From contig JACGWO010000001.1 of assembly GCA_034509735.1 (NCBI GenBank), forward strand, positions 30,569,966-30,633,965: a stretch of DNA of 64,000 bases, read 5' to 3'. Positions within the stretch are counted from its first letter, which is position 1. Every line of letters starts with the position of its first letter. The DNA is from Sesamum alatum. Lineage: Eukaryota > Streptophyta > Magnoliopsida > Lamiales > Pedaliaceae. A program made the translations under genes and the position numbers. This document shows positions 22,917 through 34,121 of this stretch, one piece after another. A model generated the notes under the pieces. It worked only from the letters and a program-made list of their open reading frames with translations. It was not told where the DNA came from and ran no database searches.

Positions 22917-24900
22917 TATTAGAATAGGTGACCATGTAGCCAATCTTGTCAGAAAAAATGTAACCTATGTCTAAACAATTTCAAGAATTAGATAAATCAT
23001 TAATGAATAAGAAGTGATATTCATTTGGCATTACTTTGTTTGTGTTCACTTTATCTGCTTTATATTTCTGTTCACTACGCAAACAAAGCCCACGGACTGA
23101 AAACACATTTCGGGGACTGGGACTATACTTGGAGGTAGGTCCATGAAATCAGTCCTGCCGAATCAGTCCGAAAAAGTCCAAGTCAAGGAATCTCGAAAAT
23201 GGATACCGAGATTCCCCTTGAGACTTGCACTAATCATCTACTGTCGTATTTCATCGACGGGTGACGAGGGTCGTCTAAGCAGTGTTAGTGGGTTAGCCTG
23301 CTAGGGAGCAGCTGACTGAGGTGACTCGCGGGAACCGTCTTACGGAGGACCTTGAGTAGGGTCGGTTAGATATGATGTGTGTTCCCGGTTCCAACAGTAC
23401 AGGTCAAGTCCTTTGACTTGAGGAACTGCTAAGTTTACCTGTATATCAGGGTTGTATCTTAGATATGGTGAGAGCTTGCCAAGAAGCACTTGAGTAGTCA
23501 TAAGCCATATCTAGTGCAGCTCCAGTGTACAGAGTGACAGTAGTTTCCAAGAAAGGATCTGTCTCCTGTCAAAAGGTATTGACAGTTGAGTCTCACAAAT
23601 GCTCTTGGTCGTGTCCCTAAAATCTGTGGCCACAGTAACTGAACAGAAGGGAAGGTTTCCCTTGCGGCGTTTAGTAAAGGACAGACCGACACTTAGGTCC
23701 AAAATGGGTACCTACATTTTTCGTGTCCTAAACCCTAAGTGGTGAGACCGTAGACAGAAGGACAAGTGTACTGTTAGAGCCTAAATGTTCATCTCCGTAT
23801 ATTCACCTAGTCTCTAGTGCCATGGACCGTTGCTAGATGGCTACCCATGGTAACGGGCGGATTCTAGGAATCCGACCAAGTCTAGCTGAAGGTGAACCTA
23901 AAGAGTCACACACAATCCGCACACATAAAATATTTAATTTAGAATTAAATATTTGGAGAAATGGAATGATTAAATTGGATTTAATCGGGTCCTTAATTTT
24001 CTTGTAAAAAATTAATTCATCTTATTGGATAAAAGGGATTTATCTAATAAATTAGATTTATTAAAAAATTAATTTAATGGGCTTAGAATAAATATTTATA
24101 TTTAATATATTTATTTATTGCTCTTAGAATATTTAAATAGGTTTTAAATATTCCATTAAATTAAATTAATGGTTGAGATTAAAAGGAGAGATGGATGGCT
24201 AGGATTAATTTGACTAGGTCAAATTACTACTTTGACTAGGTCAAAATCCTAGTCAAATTAGTCTTCTTAGAGTTGGAGTTTGAAGAGGATTAAACTTCTC
24301 CTCTATATATACTCCTAGCTCCTCAGCGTAAGAGAGATGATGATTCTTCAACACATACACACACACACACACAAACCGTGTGCTCTCTCTCCCTCTCTCG
24401 TCCGCCTCTCTCCGCTCTCTCTCCAAGAATACTCCTTGTTCTTTTGTGTTAACAATTGAACATAAGGAGGATTAATCCCGTTAAACAATAACGTGTGATT
24501 GATCCGTCCTCTCCAAATAATGTACTTGTTCGTTCGCTAGCACGACGTACAAGATACGTGGGCGGATTGCGTGTCACAATTTAGAGGATCTCACATACGA
24601 GATTTTGGAGCAAATCGAGGAACAATGCGAGTACCGGTTAGAAGACAAAAATGACGAACCACTAGGTCTCTTTTACGTTTTCGTCCTCTTCTATTTTTAA
24701 TCCTATGGCCTCCATGATTGCATGTATGTTTTCATTCATGAGATACACCGAACACCCGGGAACTTCAAGGGTACACCCCTTAAACGTGCTTTAATTTTAT
24801 ACGAATAAGGCATGTTTAAATTTTTCAATTTACATTTATACCGTGCTTCCGCATTCGTGCAATTTCCTAGGACGATCCACACGCCTTTCTCAGGCTTTCA
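22917..24900 (+). repeat. LTR family A followed by primer site
   Basis: The start is TATTAGAATAGG (TG mutated to TA) and the end is AGGCTTTCA. GTGGTATAAGAACTCGG then follows at 24901-24917, a primer site for initiator-Met tRNA with small changes. This copy defines the LTR-A end. It has the dyad block, TTGAC cluster, TATA near 24300, and hairpin TTCAAGGG-TACAC-CCCTTAAA at 24764-24784. Confidence 0.92.
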
Positions 24901-25612
24901 GTGGTATAAGAACTCGGTTTGGGGTATAGGCCTAGGGTTTTATGTGCGTTTTGAGCATGAAAACGTGATTTGGCATGTCTTAATTATTTCTTGATTTATT
25001 ATCGTTAAAGCATGTCGTCTTTGCTTTCAATTCGTATGTTTTTGGTATGTTGGTATTTTTTTGTTTTTCTTAGGAAACGGGGGCAAAAAGTCGAACGAAA
25101 CCAAAAAACGCAGCACGCGGCCAGCCGGTGGCTGACCGCGCGCGGCCGTGCGCCCAGGCGAGGCGGACGCCCGCAGGCAGAGGAGCCTGCCCGCAGCCGC
25201 CTGCGCCAGGGGCGCATGGCTGCACGCAGATCTAGCTGCCGGGTGGTGCGGCCAGGCGACATGCGCAAGCGGCTGGCCGGGCGCGTGAGCACGCGGGCAG
25301 GGACGCGGGCGACAGGCCAGCACGCTGGGATGCCTTCGAGCATGCGCATGTGGCGGTGCCTCCAGGCGCGCGCGCGCGACTGCGTGCTGGAAGGGTTGCG
25401 CGTGGGCGCACATGATGCGGCGCTGCTAGGCGCGCCCGCACGCAGACGATGGTGTCTGCGCGAGCGCGCCTGCGCAGGGCAGGAGCACACCGGCGGCTAA
25501 CAGGCTGGCGGGCGTGGGCAGAGGAGCCTGCGCGCGCGGTAGCCTAACGCCGCGCGGCCGTGCAGAGAGCTGCCAACCAGGAGCGCGCTCCCTGTCAGGC
25601 ATCGCCTGCGTG
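24901..25612 (+). other. Primer site and truncated leader with GC-rich island
   Basis: After the primer site comes about 170 bp of AT-rich leader, then roughly 525 bp of GCGCGC-rich sequence (25085-25610). The leader ends abruptly against LTR-D. Long open frames on both strands across the GC block are compositional and match no protein I know. Confidence 0.7.
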
Positions 25613-27600
25613 AAAACAACCTCTATATTTTGATCTAAAATATTCCCTCAATGAATAGGTCGAGATGGGGCATCAACCATTCCTTAAAGACTTGCACTAA
25701 GTGATGCGTTCATATGATGAATGTCGAGTTTCATAGACAAAGACGTATGACGTCTGCGCACATTAGTGGGTGCCTGATAAGGAGTTATCAAGTTCACTAA
25801 ATTGACTCGTAGGATTTGTCATATGGAAGCCCTATAAGGCATGATCGGTATGACTAAAACTCCTAGGCTACGATAGTGCACTAACTAGTCCTTGAACTTG
25901 AGGTTCCACAGTAACCTTGTGCATAGAACGGCTATGACTTGATCATGTCCAACATGGTCTCTGGTTTCATCCTGGATTACTATACGGTCATGTTTCAGAC
26001 ATAGTTGAAGCATGCATGAAGGTTGGTGAGTTCCAAGATAGGATCTGCTACTTATCTTGAGATGATAACGAACCTCCTATGTGCTCTACAACATATGTTC
26101 CTTAAAGCCCATGGCCATGGCTGTTGATCAAAGAGGAGAAAGGGACTTTCCTATATTGATAAATTGAAAGCATAACTTGTAGGGTCGATACATAGACATC
26201 AAAGTCGATAATGGGAATCGGTAATTGATTCCATGCCCTAGACTTTGATCGAGAGGTTAGTGGCGGAGGACTGTATTTGTATGGTACGCGTAGCTCACAG
26301 GTTCGTACAATAATTCACTTATTCTCTAGTCATGGACCATTGCTAGATGGCCACCCATGGTGATGGTTACCCTCCAATTAAGGAGTTACTTGAGGGTGAT
26401 TAATTATGATAAGATCTAATTAATCTAATATAAGTAAGTTGCTAATTGAATTGTATATGTAATACAAGCCCAAGTCTAGCTGAGTAGTGAACCTAAAAGG
26501 TCACACGCAAATCTATGATGGAATTATTGAAATTAATTTATAGAATTAATTACGGAGAATAAATCAATTAGTTTACGGAGTTAAATTAATTGATTGAAAT
26601 GATTTATGAAATCAATTCATGGGAATATTAAATAGTATGATTATTTAATTTGGAGTCGAAATTCACAAGCATTAATTTGATTAAGACTTGTGATAGATTA
26701 ATTAAGATTAATCTATTCGGGCTTGAAAAATAATTAATTAGATTAATTGATTTGGGCTTATATTTAATTAAAGAATTAAATATCATGGGCTACATAATTG
26801 AACTCAATTAGTTAGGAATTAATCAAAATTGGACTTAGTCCAATTGAGAATTAAGATAAATCCCGAGACCTGAGCCTAAGCCCACAAGACAAGATTCATT
26901 GAACATAGACGTGACTTGTTTTCATCTTTAGATAAAGAAGAAAATATGAGTCATGCTAGAGCTTGTCTATAAAGAAGACAAGTGTAAAAGGAGAAAAGAT
27001 GAGTCATGCTAAAACTTGTCTATGAAAAAGACAAGTGTTATCTAAGAGCAGGACAAAAGGGATTGTCTACATTCAATGTATCTAGTGCAAAGAATTGCCT
27101 ATAAAAAGAGGAAGAAGGCAAGAAATTTAAACAACACTTTACATAAAAAGATACAAAAAGTTGCTCTCCTTTTTGCTCTCTAGCTTTTAGACTTTCTCTC
27201 CTTCAAAGCTAGAAAGTCTACCTTTTCACTTTAGCCTTGTTCTTATGTTCATTTCTCATTCCAAAGGAGAAGAATTCCTTGATTTCTCCATAGATCAATA
27301 GTTGATCCACCTTAATCCTCCAATACCTACTAGCATAAGTTTGATGGTGATTCCATCATATGTGGTGTGGACTAGCGCTAGAGGGAAGGCATTTGTGTTC
27401 CTATCGTGAACAACAATCAAAAGCGGTTTCATTTTGATGTTCTGCCGTTTTTAAGGTAAGGTCATTCTTGAGAAAGTTCAAGCAAGGAACATCAACCGAA
27501 GAGCAAGAAAGGTTGGATTCTCCTAACCATCCAATTGACATCCTACTATGTATGAGATCCACATCGCAATAGCAACGTGATGGTCGATTTGATCACTAAT
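25613..27600 (+). repeat. LTR family D, main part
   Basis: It resumes LTR-D about 205 bp from its start and runs through the dyad block (CATGGACCATTGCTAGATGG near 26330), a TATA-like box TGCCTATAAAAAG near 27100 and a polypyrimidine stretch. A 45-bp unit with an internal CTTGTCT/AGACAAG hairpin is tandemly doubled near 26945-27040. The right end is not sharp; the next LTR fragment begins between 27600 and 27650. Confidence 0.62.
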
Positions 27601-27639
27601 TATTATATTGTTTTCTAATTAAAATTTTAATTTTCACTG

Positions 27640-29723
27640 CGTTTAAATTCTCGAGGCTTATACGAAGCCCACAGGCCAAACGTAAAACCCATATAGTTTG
27701 GTTGCGCATTGGATGACAGCTATGAAACCAACTTCTTAGAGCGGTCTGAAATGTTCCAAGTCAAGGACCTCGAGACAGGGCATCGAGGGTCCTATAGAGA
27801 CTTGCACTAAGGATTGCATTCATTGGATGAGTGCCATGTTTCATCAGCGACAGACGTTGGACGTCTATGCATTATTAGTGGTTTAGTTGACAAGGGTGTC
27901 AGCTGATTGAACTGACTCGCGGAAATCGTCATATGGAAGCCATGGAGGCTTGATCGGTATGACTAGCATTCCTAGCTCCGATAGTACAAGATTAGTCCTC
28001 ACACTTGAGGAATCATGACAGTCACATGCATATGATGGTTATATATAGGATCTAGCAAAAGATGTCCGTATCTGGGATACGTTCGTTATAAGCCTTATCC
28101 AGTGCAGTCGCAATATGTATTGAGGACGGTGGATTCCAATATAGGATCCGTCACCTGTCAGTATATGACAGTTGAGTCTCCTAGGCACTCTGAGTCAATT
28201 TAAACACTTTGAGTCTGTGGTCACAGCGATTGGTCGAGTAGGGAATGGTTTCCTACGTCGATCAATAGAACAAACGTGTCTCGAATTATTGAGCATAGTT
28301 ATCTAGTCCAGGATGGGAACTAACGCCTAATTTCATGCCCTAGACCTAGACCGGGAGACAGATGATGGAAAGATCGTACTCGTATGAAACTCGGGAACCT
28401 AAATATTCACGCCAATTCACCTAGTCTCTAGTGCCATGGAGCGTTGCTAGACTGCCACCCATGGTGATGGCCATTTTTCTGATTAATGGTAAATTGAAAA
28501 AAATAGTTCATTAAATTGGATTTAATTGATCAATTGTGTTGGACATAAGCCCAAGTCTAGTTAAGGGTGAACCTAATGAGTCACAGACAAATCACTTTGG
28601 ATTTGGTGGAATTAATTTAGAATAAATTCTACAAGAAGCGAATTAATTTAATTGGATCAAATTAATTCAACAGAGAAAATAAATGTTTGAATCATTTGTT
28701 GGGAAATCCATTTGATGGATGATCCAAGAATTAAATAATTGGATTAATTAATTTTTTTGGACTTAGAACCTTCAAATTAATTGGATTAATTTATCGGGTT
28801 TTGGCTAGAATAATTGATTGGATCAATTATTCATAATTTGGAGTTATAGATGTTTAATTGAATTAAATAAATAATTGGGTTTCAATTGAATTGAAATTAA
28901 TTAGATTAATTAATGCCTAATGGATTTATGTTTGGACTTTATTTAATTAGATTATATTCAAGTCCAAAATATAAAAATCCAAGTCCACTTTACATGCAAA
29001 TTGAAGCAAGTTAAGGAGGAGTTGAAACTCCTCCATTTGGTGCATGAGTGGCCATCCATAAGGTTCCTTGGTGGGTGGTTTTCTCTTGCTATCATGTGTA
29101 GTGATTGTCCTAGAAGTGTGTGTATGTGGAGGTTGCCTTGGAGGTTGATTGTGTAGGTTATTTTTTGAACTCTACATTCAACATACAGAAAAAACATTTG
29201 CTAGACGATCAGTCACTTACTTCTTTTTTGCTGGAGCTTTTAGGCCAAAAACTCTCTGAAAAATTCTCTTTTTATTTCATACTTCTTAGAGACGATTGAA
29301 CAAAAACATTCCAAGGTTCACTAACTCATAGTGCTTTCTTTGGAAGTGTTTCTTCTTCCTTTCCATTTTCTATCTAGAAATAGAGTAGAAACATATCCTT
29401 AGTGTGGTGTGGACAACATTGGAGGAGTTCTGCGTTGAGCTTCCAAGTGGACCAATGATAGAAGAAAAGAAAGGAACAACGTTCAAAGTTGTTCTACGTA
29501 AAATTAAACAAAGGTTGGTTTTCCTTTTACATTTTTATATACATTTATTCTTATCCTTTTAAGCCGCATGTCTAGCATCCTTGCTTTTGTTATTTGTGCT
29601 TTGACAAACACCAAATGCCTGGGAACTTCAAAGGGAACACCCCTTTGAATCCAGTTTAATTTATGCTTAATTTACGCTTTTTTCGCTTCCTTTGTGTTCC
29701 TAGGCCATAGCCGATTCTTTCAG
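27640..29723 (+). repeat. LTR family E, 5'-truncated
   Basis: It shares with LTR-C the block GCCCACAGGCC...GCGCATTGGATGACAG, the GTCCTCACACTTGAGGAATC block and the dyad block (28425-28470, with changes). It ends GATTCTTTCA at 29723. The U5 hairpin is perfect here: TTCAAAGGG-AACAC-CCCTTTGAA at 29627-29649. The TG start is missing and no primer site follows. A minus-strand relative lies at 46808-47250. Confidence 0.75.
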
Positions 29724-30955
29724 TTAACAACATTGAAACCAAGTTTCGGGCAAACTTTGTCTCCGAAAAGGGCATGGAGGAGGTATGCCAAGGTCCCTTG
29801 GAGCTAACTCTGTGGAAGGGTATTGGTGGGAAGGGGTATGCCAAGGTCCTTTGGAGCTAACTTTGTCTCCCAAAAGGGCATGGAGGACAAGGCGTCAAGG
29901 ATGTTCACGCCACCAATAAAGGTTCGATGAGCTGCCACCTATGGGAGGTGCTAACTGGCAAACACTCTATGTGGGTTAAAATGGTTACCATGTTCGAGAT
30001 GAGAGATGGATCAATCTGAGCGACCAATAAGGCCACAACAACCTGGAGTTGGAAGAAGCTTGTTCACCTCCGGCCACAACTGCAATGCTTTTCACATTAC
30101 CATGTTGGGTTGGGCGAGTCTTTTTTGCTTTGACATGATCCTTGGCATCCGTTTAGGTCGCTTCTACATGTCTTCCTGATGGGGCCGCTAGTCACAGGTC
30201 TTTCCCTCGACTCTAGAGTCTCCAGAGTTCACAAGTGGGGCAATGATCTTGACCTGCTGCTAAGCAATCTGAAGTGGATGCAATTCTTGATGCACTTCCA
30301 CCTCATGTTGACAAAAATGACAAGGTTTAACGAACAGGCCCCAGTAATTCCTTCTCCACTGCCGCTGCCTTGCAATTATTTGTGCCACCAACGGAGAAGG
30401 TGGAATGGGCTTGTTAGCCAGATAATCATTCATCCTTTGGCTTGCACTACTAAGGAATCTCCCCATGCAGACAAGCTTTGGTTACATTTTTTGGTTACCA
30501 CTTGTGTTCTTTGTGACGAAAATGTATTGAAATCCCACACCCATCTCTTCTTTGAGTTCACTTTCTCGTGGCGGTGCTTGACTATCTTGCGTAAAGAAGT
30601 TCATGTGGCCCTTTCTTCAAGGGGATTTGGGGTTGCTTGGGCATCTCAGCTCCTCCAAGGATGACATCTGATCACAGCCTCCAATCGAGTAGCTCTCGCG
30701 TCCACGGTTTATAATATTTGGCGGGCCCCACTTTCAAGACAAGCATACGAATCCGACAGCATTGGCCTCCATCGTCCTCGACCAAGTTCGTAGTAGGATT
30801 ATAGGGGATGACTGAAACTTAGCTTGCAATCATCGATCCTTGTTAGACTTTGAAAATAGCTTGGAATTGATTTCATTTGTAATTTTTTCAGCTATTGTAC
30901 CATAATTTTATTATTAATGAAATTCACACTTCAAAAAAATAATAAATAAATAAAT
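29724..30955 (+). pseudogene. LINE (L1-type) 3' end with RT zinc-binding domain
   Basis: The conceptual translation includes VKDVHATNKGSMSCHLWEVL near 29895, TTTWSWKKLVHL near 30035 and WHPFRSLLHV near 30145. From 30460 it reads HADKLWLHFLVTTCVLCDEN, then SHTHLFFEFTFSWRCL. This is the pattern of the zf-RVT region at the C-terminus of plant L1-type LINEs. Stops break it and part of the 5' region is internally doubled (near 29752-29870). It ends near 30955 in TTCAAAAAAATAATAAATAA, an A-rich tail. The RT proper is absent, as usual for 5'-truncated LINEs. Confidence 0.8.
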
Positions 30956-31004
30956 AACTAACCATTTTTCATAATTAAGTATGCTACAAAGTTCGTTCCA
31001 TACT

Positions 31005-31295
31005 TGGTGTTGCATGTGCATTCGTGGAAATGATCATGGTTCAATAATCATGGTAAATCAACACTATTAACTACGGTTAAACAAAACCAATTCAAGAACT
31101 TAATTTTTTTTGTCACGGTTAATCAATGTTTGTCATGATCTTTAGCCAATAGCCAAAACATTTATCATGGTTTTGGCCACACTTGCTAAAATAATGGTCA
31201 ATGGCCATTGCAAAGTCATCGTTGATTTGTATTCGCCACGATTTTCTTTTTTTTATCATAGTATTTAACCGTAGCGAAAAATCATATTTTTTTTT
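31005..31295. mobile_element. Decayed relative of the CACTA MITE
   Basis: Words such as TCATGGTAAATCAAC, ATGGTCAATGGCCATTG, ATTTGTATTCGCCACGA and AATCATATTTTTTTTT follow the MITE at 8279-8601 in the same order. The right end GAGTG is a degraded TAGTG. The left CACTA end is not recognisable. Confidence 0.55.
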
Positions 31296-31405
31296 GAGTG
31301 ATCGTATATTGCTGATAGTGAGGGTCATTTCCTTGTATTAAAGCTTCCATATGCATAGTTCTTATTGATGAATGGATTTGGTGAAGTTGGATGTGATCTA
31401 TCCTT

Positions 31406-32575
31406 GGCAAAATTGCACTTTTGGTCCCATAGGATAGGGATCATTCTCACATTTGGTCCCACACTTTTGGTCATCGACACTTTTGGTCCCAAAGCCCTCA
31501 TTTTTTGACACTTATGATCCCAAGCCATTAACTTTAATGGAAAACGGCACGTGATTGAACATGTGTCGTTAGTCAACGCAAGTAAACGATCTTCTGCCGT
31601 TAGCTGCTGCATTTGGGAGGGAAAAATTCGCGCAAATGCACATTTTACTCCCTTTTTCCCTATTTATACCCATAAAAAGCCCAAAAAATCTTATTTTCTC
31701 CTTTGACAACAAAAAACTACCCCAACATTCATTTTTCTCAGTTTTAGCAAGTGAAAAAATGTCAAAAACCTCTGAAAATGCTAGAAATATTTTTAGTATA
31801 TTTATTTAATTGAATAAAAACAATTGACCAGAACTAATAAAATAAATTAGTTGTAAATGTGTGCGCATAAGGAATTCTTAATAAAATTAATTAATGAAAA
31901 ATACAGGAGGAAATAATTATAATTAATGACATTTTAGACCGCCCCATTTTGTCAGCATAGTACTTATTTTAGCAGTTTTTCCTTAGTAAATTCATTGGAA
32001 ATTAGTTGTAAATGTGTGCGCATAAGGAATTGTTAATAAAATTAAGTAATGGAAATTACAGGAGGAAATAATTATAGTTAATGATATTTTGACCGCCACA
32101 TTTTGTCAACATAGTACTTATTTTAGCAGTTTTTTCCTTAGTAAATTAATCGGTCAGTTACTTTTATTCAATTAAATAAATATACTAAAAATATTTCTAG
32201 CATTTTTCAGAGGTTTGTGACATTTTTTCACCTGCTAAAACAGAGAAAATGAATGTCGGGGTAGTTTTTTATTGTCAAAGGAGAAAAAAAGATTTTTTGG
32301 GCTTTTTATGGGTATAAATAAGGAAAAAGGGAGTAAAATGTGCATTTGCCGTCAATTTTTCCCTCCGAAATGCAGCAGCTAACGACAGAAGACCGTTTAC
32401 TTGCGTTGACTAATGGCACGTGTTCAATCACGTGTCTTTCTCTGTTAAAGTTAACGGGTTGGGACCATAAGTATCAAAAAATTAGGGCTTTGGGACCAAA
32501 AGTATCGACGACCAAAAGCGCGGGACCAAATGTGAGAATGGCCCTATCCTATGGGTCCAAAAGTGCAATTTTGCC
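31406..32575. mobile_element. Mutator-like element with arms of about 430 bp
   Basis: The left arm (31406-31831) starts GGCAAAATTGCACTTTTGG. The right arm (32151-32575) is its inverted copy, roughly 90 percent alike by eye. The flanks are TCTATCCTT (31397-31405) and TCTATCCTC (32576-32584), a 9-bp duplication with one mismatch. Long arms and 9-bp duplication are diagnostic of Mutator-like elements. The interior has no transposase, only two tandem copies of a 155-bp unit. Confidence 0.9.
31844..32150 (+). repeat. Tandem duplication, 155-bp unit
   Basis: Two copies begin AAATTAGTTGTAAATGTGTG at 31844 and 31999 and run to about 32150 with few differences. Together they form nearly the whole interior of the Mutator-like element. 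Confidence 0.92.
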
Positions 32576-33096
32576 TCTATCCTCCAAAGGATCGGCCATA
32601 TACCTCCTTCTAAACCGATCATTGTGGCTATTGTTGATCCGTCACAATGCAGATGAATTTTGATATTGATGGATCTTTCAGCCTGCATGCGTGTATCTAG
32701 TACCACAAAGATATGTGGGTTACAACGTGCGACAAGTAATCTAGTTACTATTCTAAACTCTTGTGTCGGTGCTCATCTACAATTCCATGCAAGGACTTTC
32801 ATTGAGTGATGTAGTTGGGGAAAGGTTGGGACAAAGTAGCCATTTTGAATTGTTACCCACTGAAGAACATGTACATTTGGCTACTGATTTAAATGTTGAA
32901 GGTGTATTGGGATGCTTGACATTGGGAATACCATTATTCTCTATTGTACTTAGCCATCTCGTGTGAATGATTCTTACTTTTGTGTTACATCTGTAGACTC
33001 GAGAAAAATAAGTGAGTTCAGAAACAGATACAGGATCGTATGGTATGAATTATGAATTCGAACTATCGGAGGGTGATGAGATTGCTCCCGTCTCTT
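32576..33096. other. Unassigned 521 bp
   Basis: A short frame at 32763-32966 (+, 67 codons, starting MSVLIYNSMQGLSLSDVVGE) is the only open stretch. I recognise no family in it, and no splice context or repeat end. It could be unique host sequence or old transposon DNA. Confidence 0.4.
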
Positions 33097-33416
33097 GTTT
33101 GGAGTGAAAGCGATGGATTCCTATTAATTGAAATAAATCGACTACAATCATACTCTGATCAACATATCACATAAATTAAATAAATAAATCAACTACAATA
33201 AGTTCTGTCGAGTATCAATATCTAACAAAAACAATTACAACGATCATACCCTGATCAACATATCACATAATTTAAGTCTACACAACACCTACTATTATAG
33301 TAGAAAGACAACACCTACTATGAAGCAGAACAACATTCCACGCATTGGTATGGTCCAAACCTATGACCTCTAAGGTCATGGGCCTCAACTTTGCCAATTG
33401 AGCTAGGCCTCATTGG
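33097..33416 (-). mobile_element. tRNA-derived SINE (copy 1)
   Basis: On the minus strand the head reads GCCTAGCTCAATTGG (RNA polymerase III A box), followed about 40 bp later by a degraded B box (GGTCATAGGTTTGG). The tail ends ATCGCTTTCACTCC, matching ATCGCTTTAAATTCC in the copy at 43730. The flanks TTGCTCC...CTCT at 33082 and 33417 look like a 14-16-bp duplication with mismatches. A middle segment (CTGATCAACATATCACATAA) is present twice. Confidence 0.75.
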
Positions 33417-33673
33417 TTGCTCCTAGCTCTGATCTTCTTGATGTTTGGACGATTTTTTTTTTCCCACTCTTTGTTTTGGTTGTGCATTGCATTCTATTGA
33501 TTGTGAATCGAAGGTGAATGTTGGTTCAAACCCTAGGGGTTATTGTTCCTCTTATTCATTGCTCCTAGCTCTTAAGTTGTTGACGTTTGGACGGTAACTA
33601 CTATTGTATTCAGATAATTATTTGATGATAATTTTTTTGGATAAAGCTCATCCACAGCTCTTGGGGCTAGGTT
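33417..33673. repeat. Short direct repeats in unassigned DNA
   Basis: TTGCTCCTAGCTCT...GTTTGGACG occurs at about 33417-33452 and again at about 33563-33597. Between them lies GGTTCAAACCC, a B-box-like word. This may be another decayed SINE with its flanking duplication, but no A box is visible. Confidence 0.45.
33668..33673. repeat. Left tip of a TA-flanked MITE cut off by the copia insertion
   Basis: TAGGTT here corresponds to TAGGTC at the start of the MITE whose remainder is at 41013-41147. The copia element has inserted five bases into its end. Confidence 0.5.
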
Positions 33674-34056
33674 TGTTGAGATATAACATGCCTCGAATGA
33701 CTACAACGAAGTTGATGAAGAAGATGATGAAGTTGTCGACACACAGAGTCGAACCCTCAACTTCATATTAGATGCTGGATAGAACTAGAAGACTCGTGTT
33801 TTGTGTATTACGTTTTTTGTACTCCTAGCTCTTACGTATAAGGGCACTTTATGTGCTGGCACAGTGAGTCATTTAAACGGCCGCTCATTGGGCCATGTCA
33901 GCAGGTGGTGGTTAGGAAGTTAGTTAGCCTGAATCTGCCTATTTAAACATTAGGGTTTTCCCTCCTTCTGTAACAGATTTAACATAATGAAATTCCTTGC
34001 AGCTTTCATGGCTTTCCTTTGTTTCCCTCATTCCAATCTCTCTCTCAATTTCAACA
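33674..34056 (+). repeat. 5' LTR of copia element S
   Basis: TGTTGAGATATAACATG...ATTTCAACA, 383 bp. It has a TATA-like CTATTTAAAC at 33939 and a tandem GATGAAGAAGATGATGAAG run. It is unrelated to families A-E in length and sequence. Confidence 0.95.
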
Positions 34057-34072
34057 TGGTATCAGAGCCTTC
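34057..34072 (+). other. tRNA primer-binding site of element S
   Basis: TGGTATCAGAGCCTTC directly follows the LTR. The first 12 bases are the exact complement of the initiator-Met tRNA end used by most plant copia elements. Confidence 0.92.
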
Positions 34073-34121
34073 CAAGTGAAGGTCTCTGAATACTGATACA
34101 TTCATCGCTTTCGTTCCTCGC

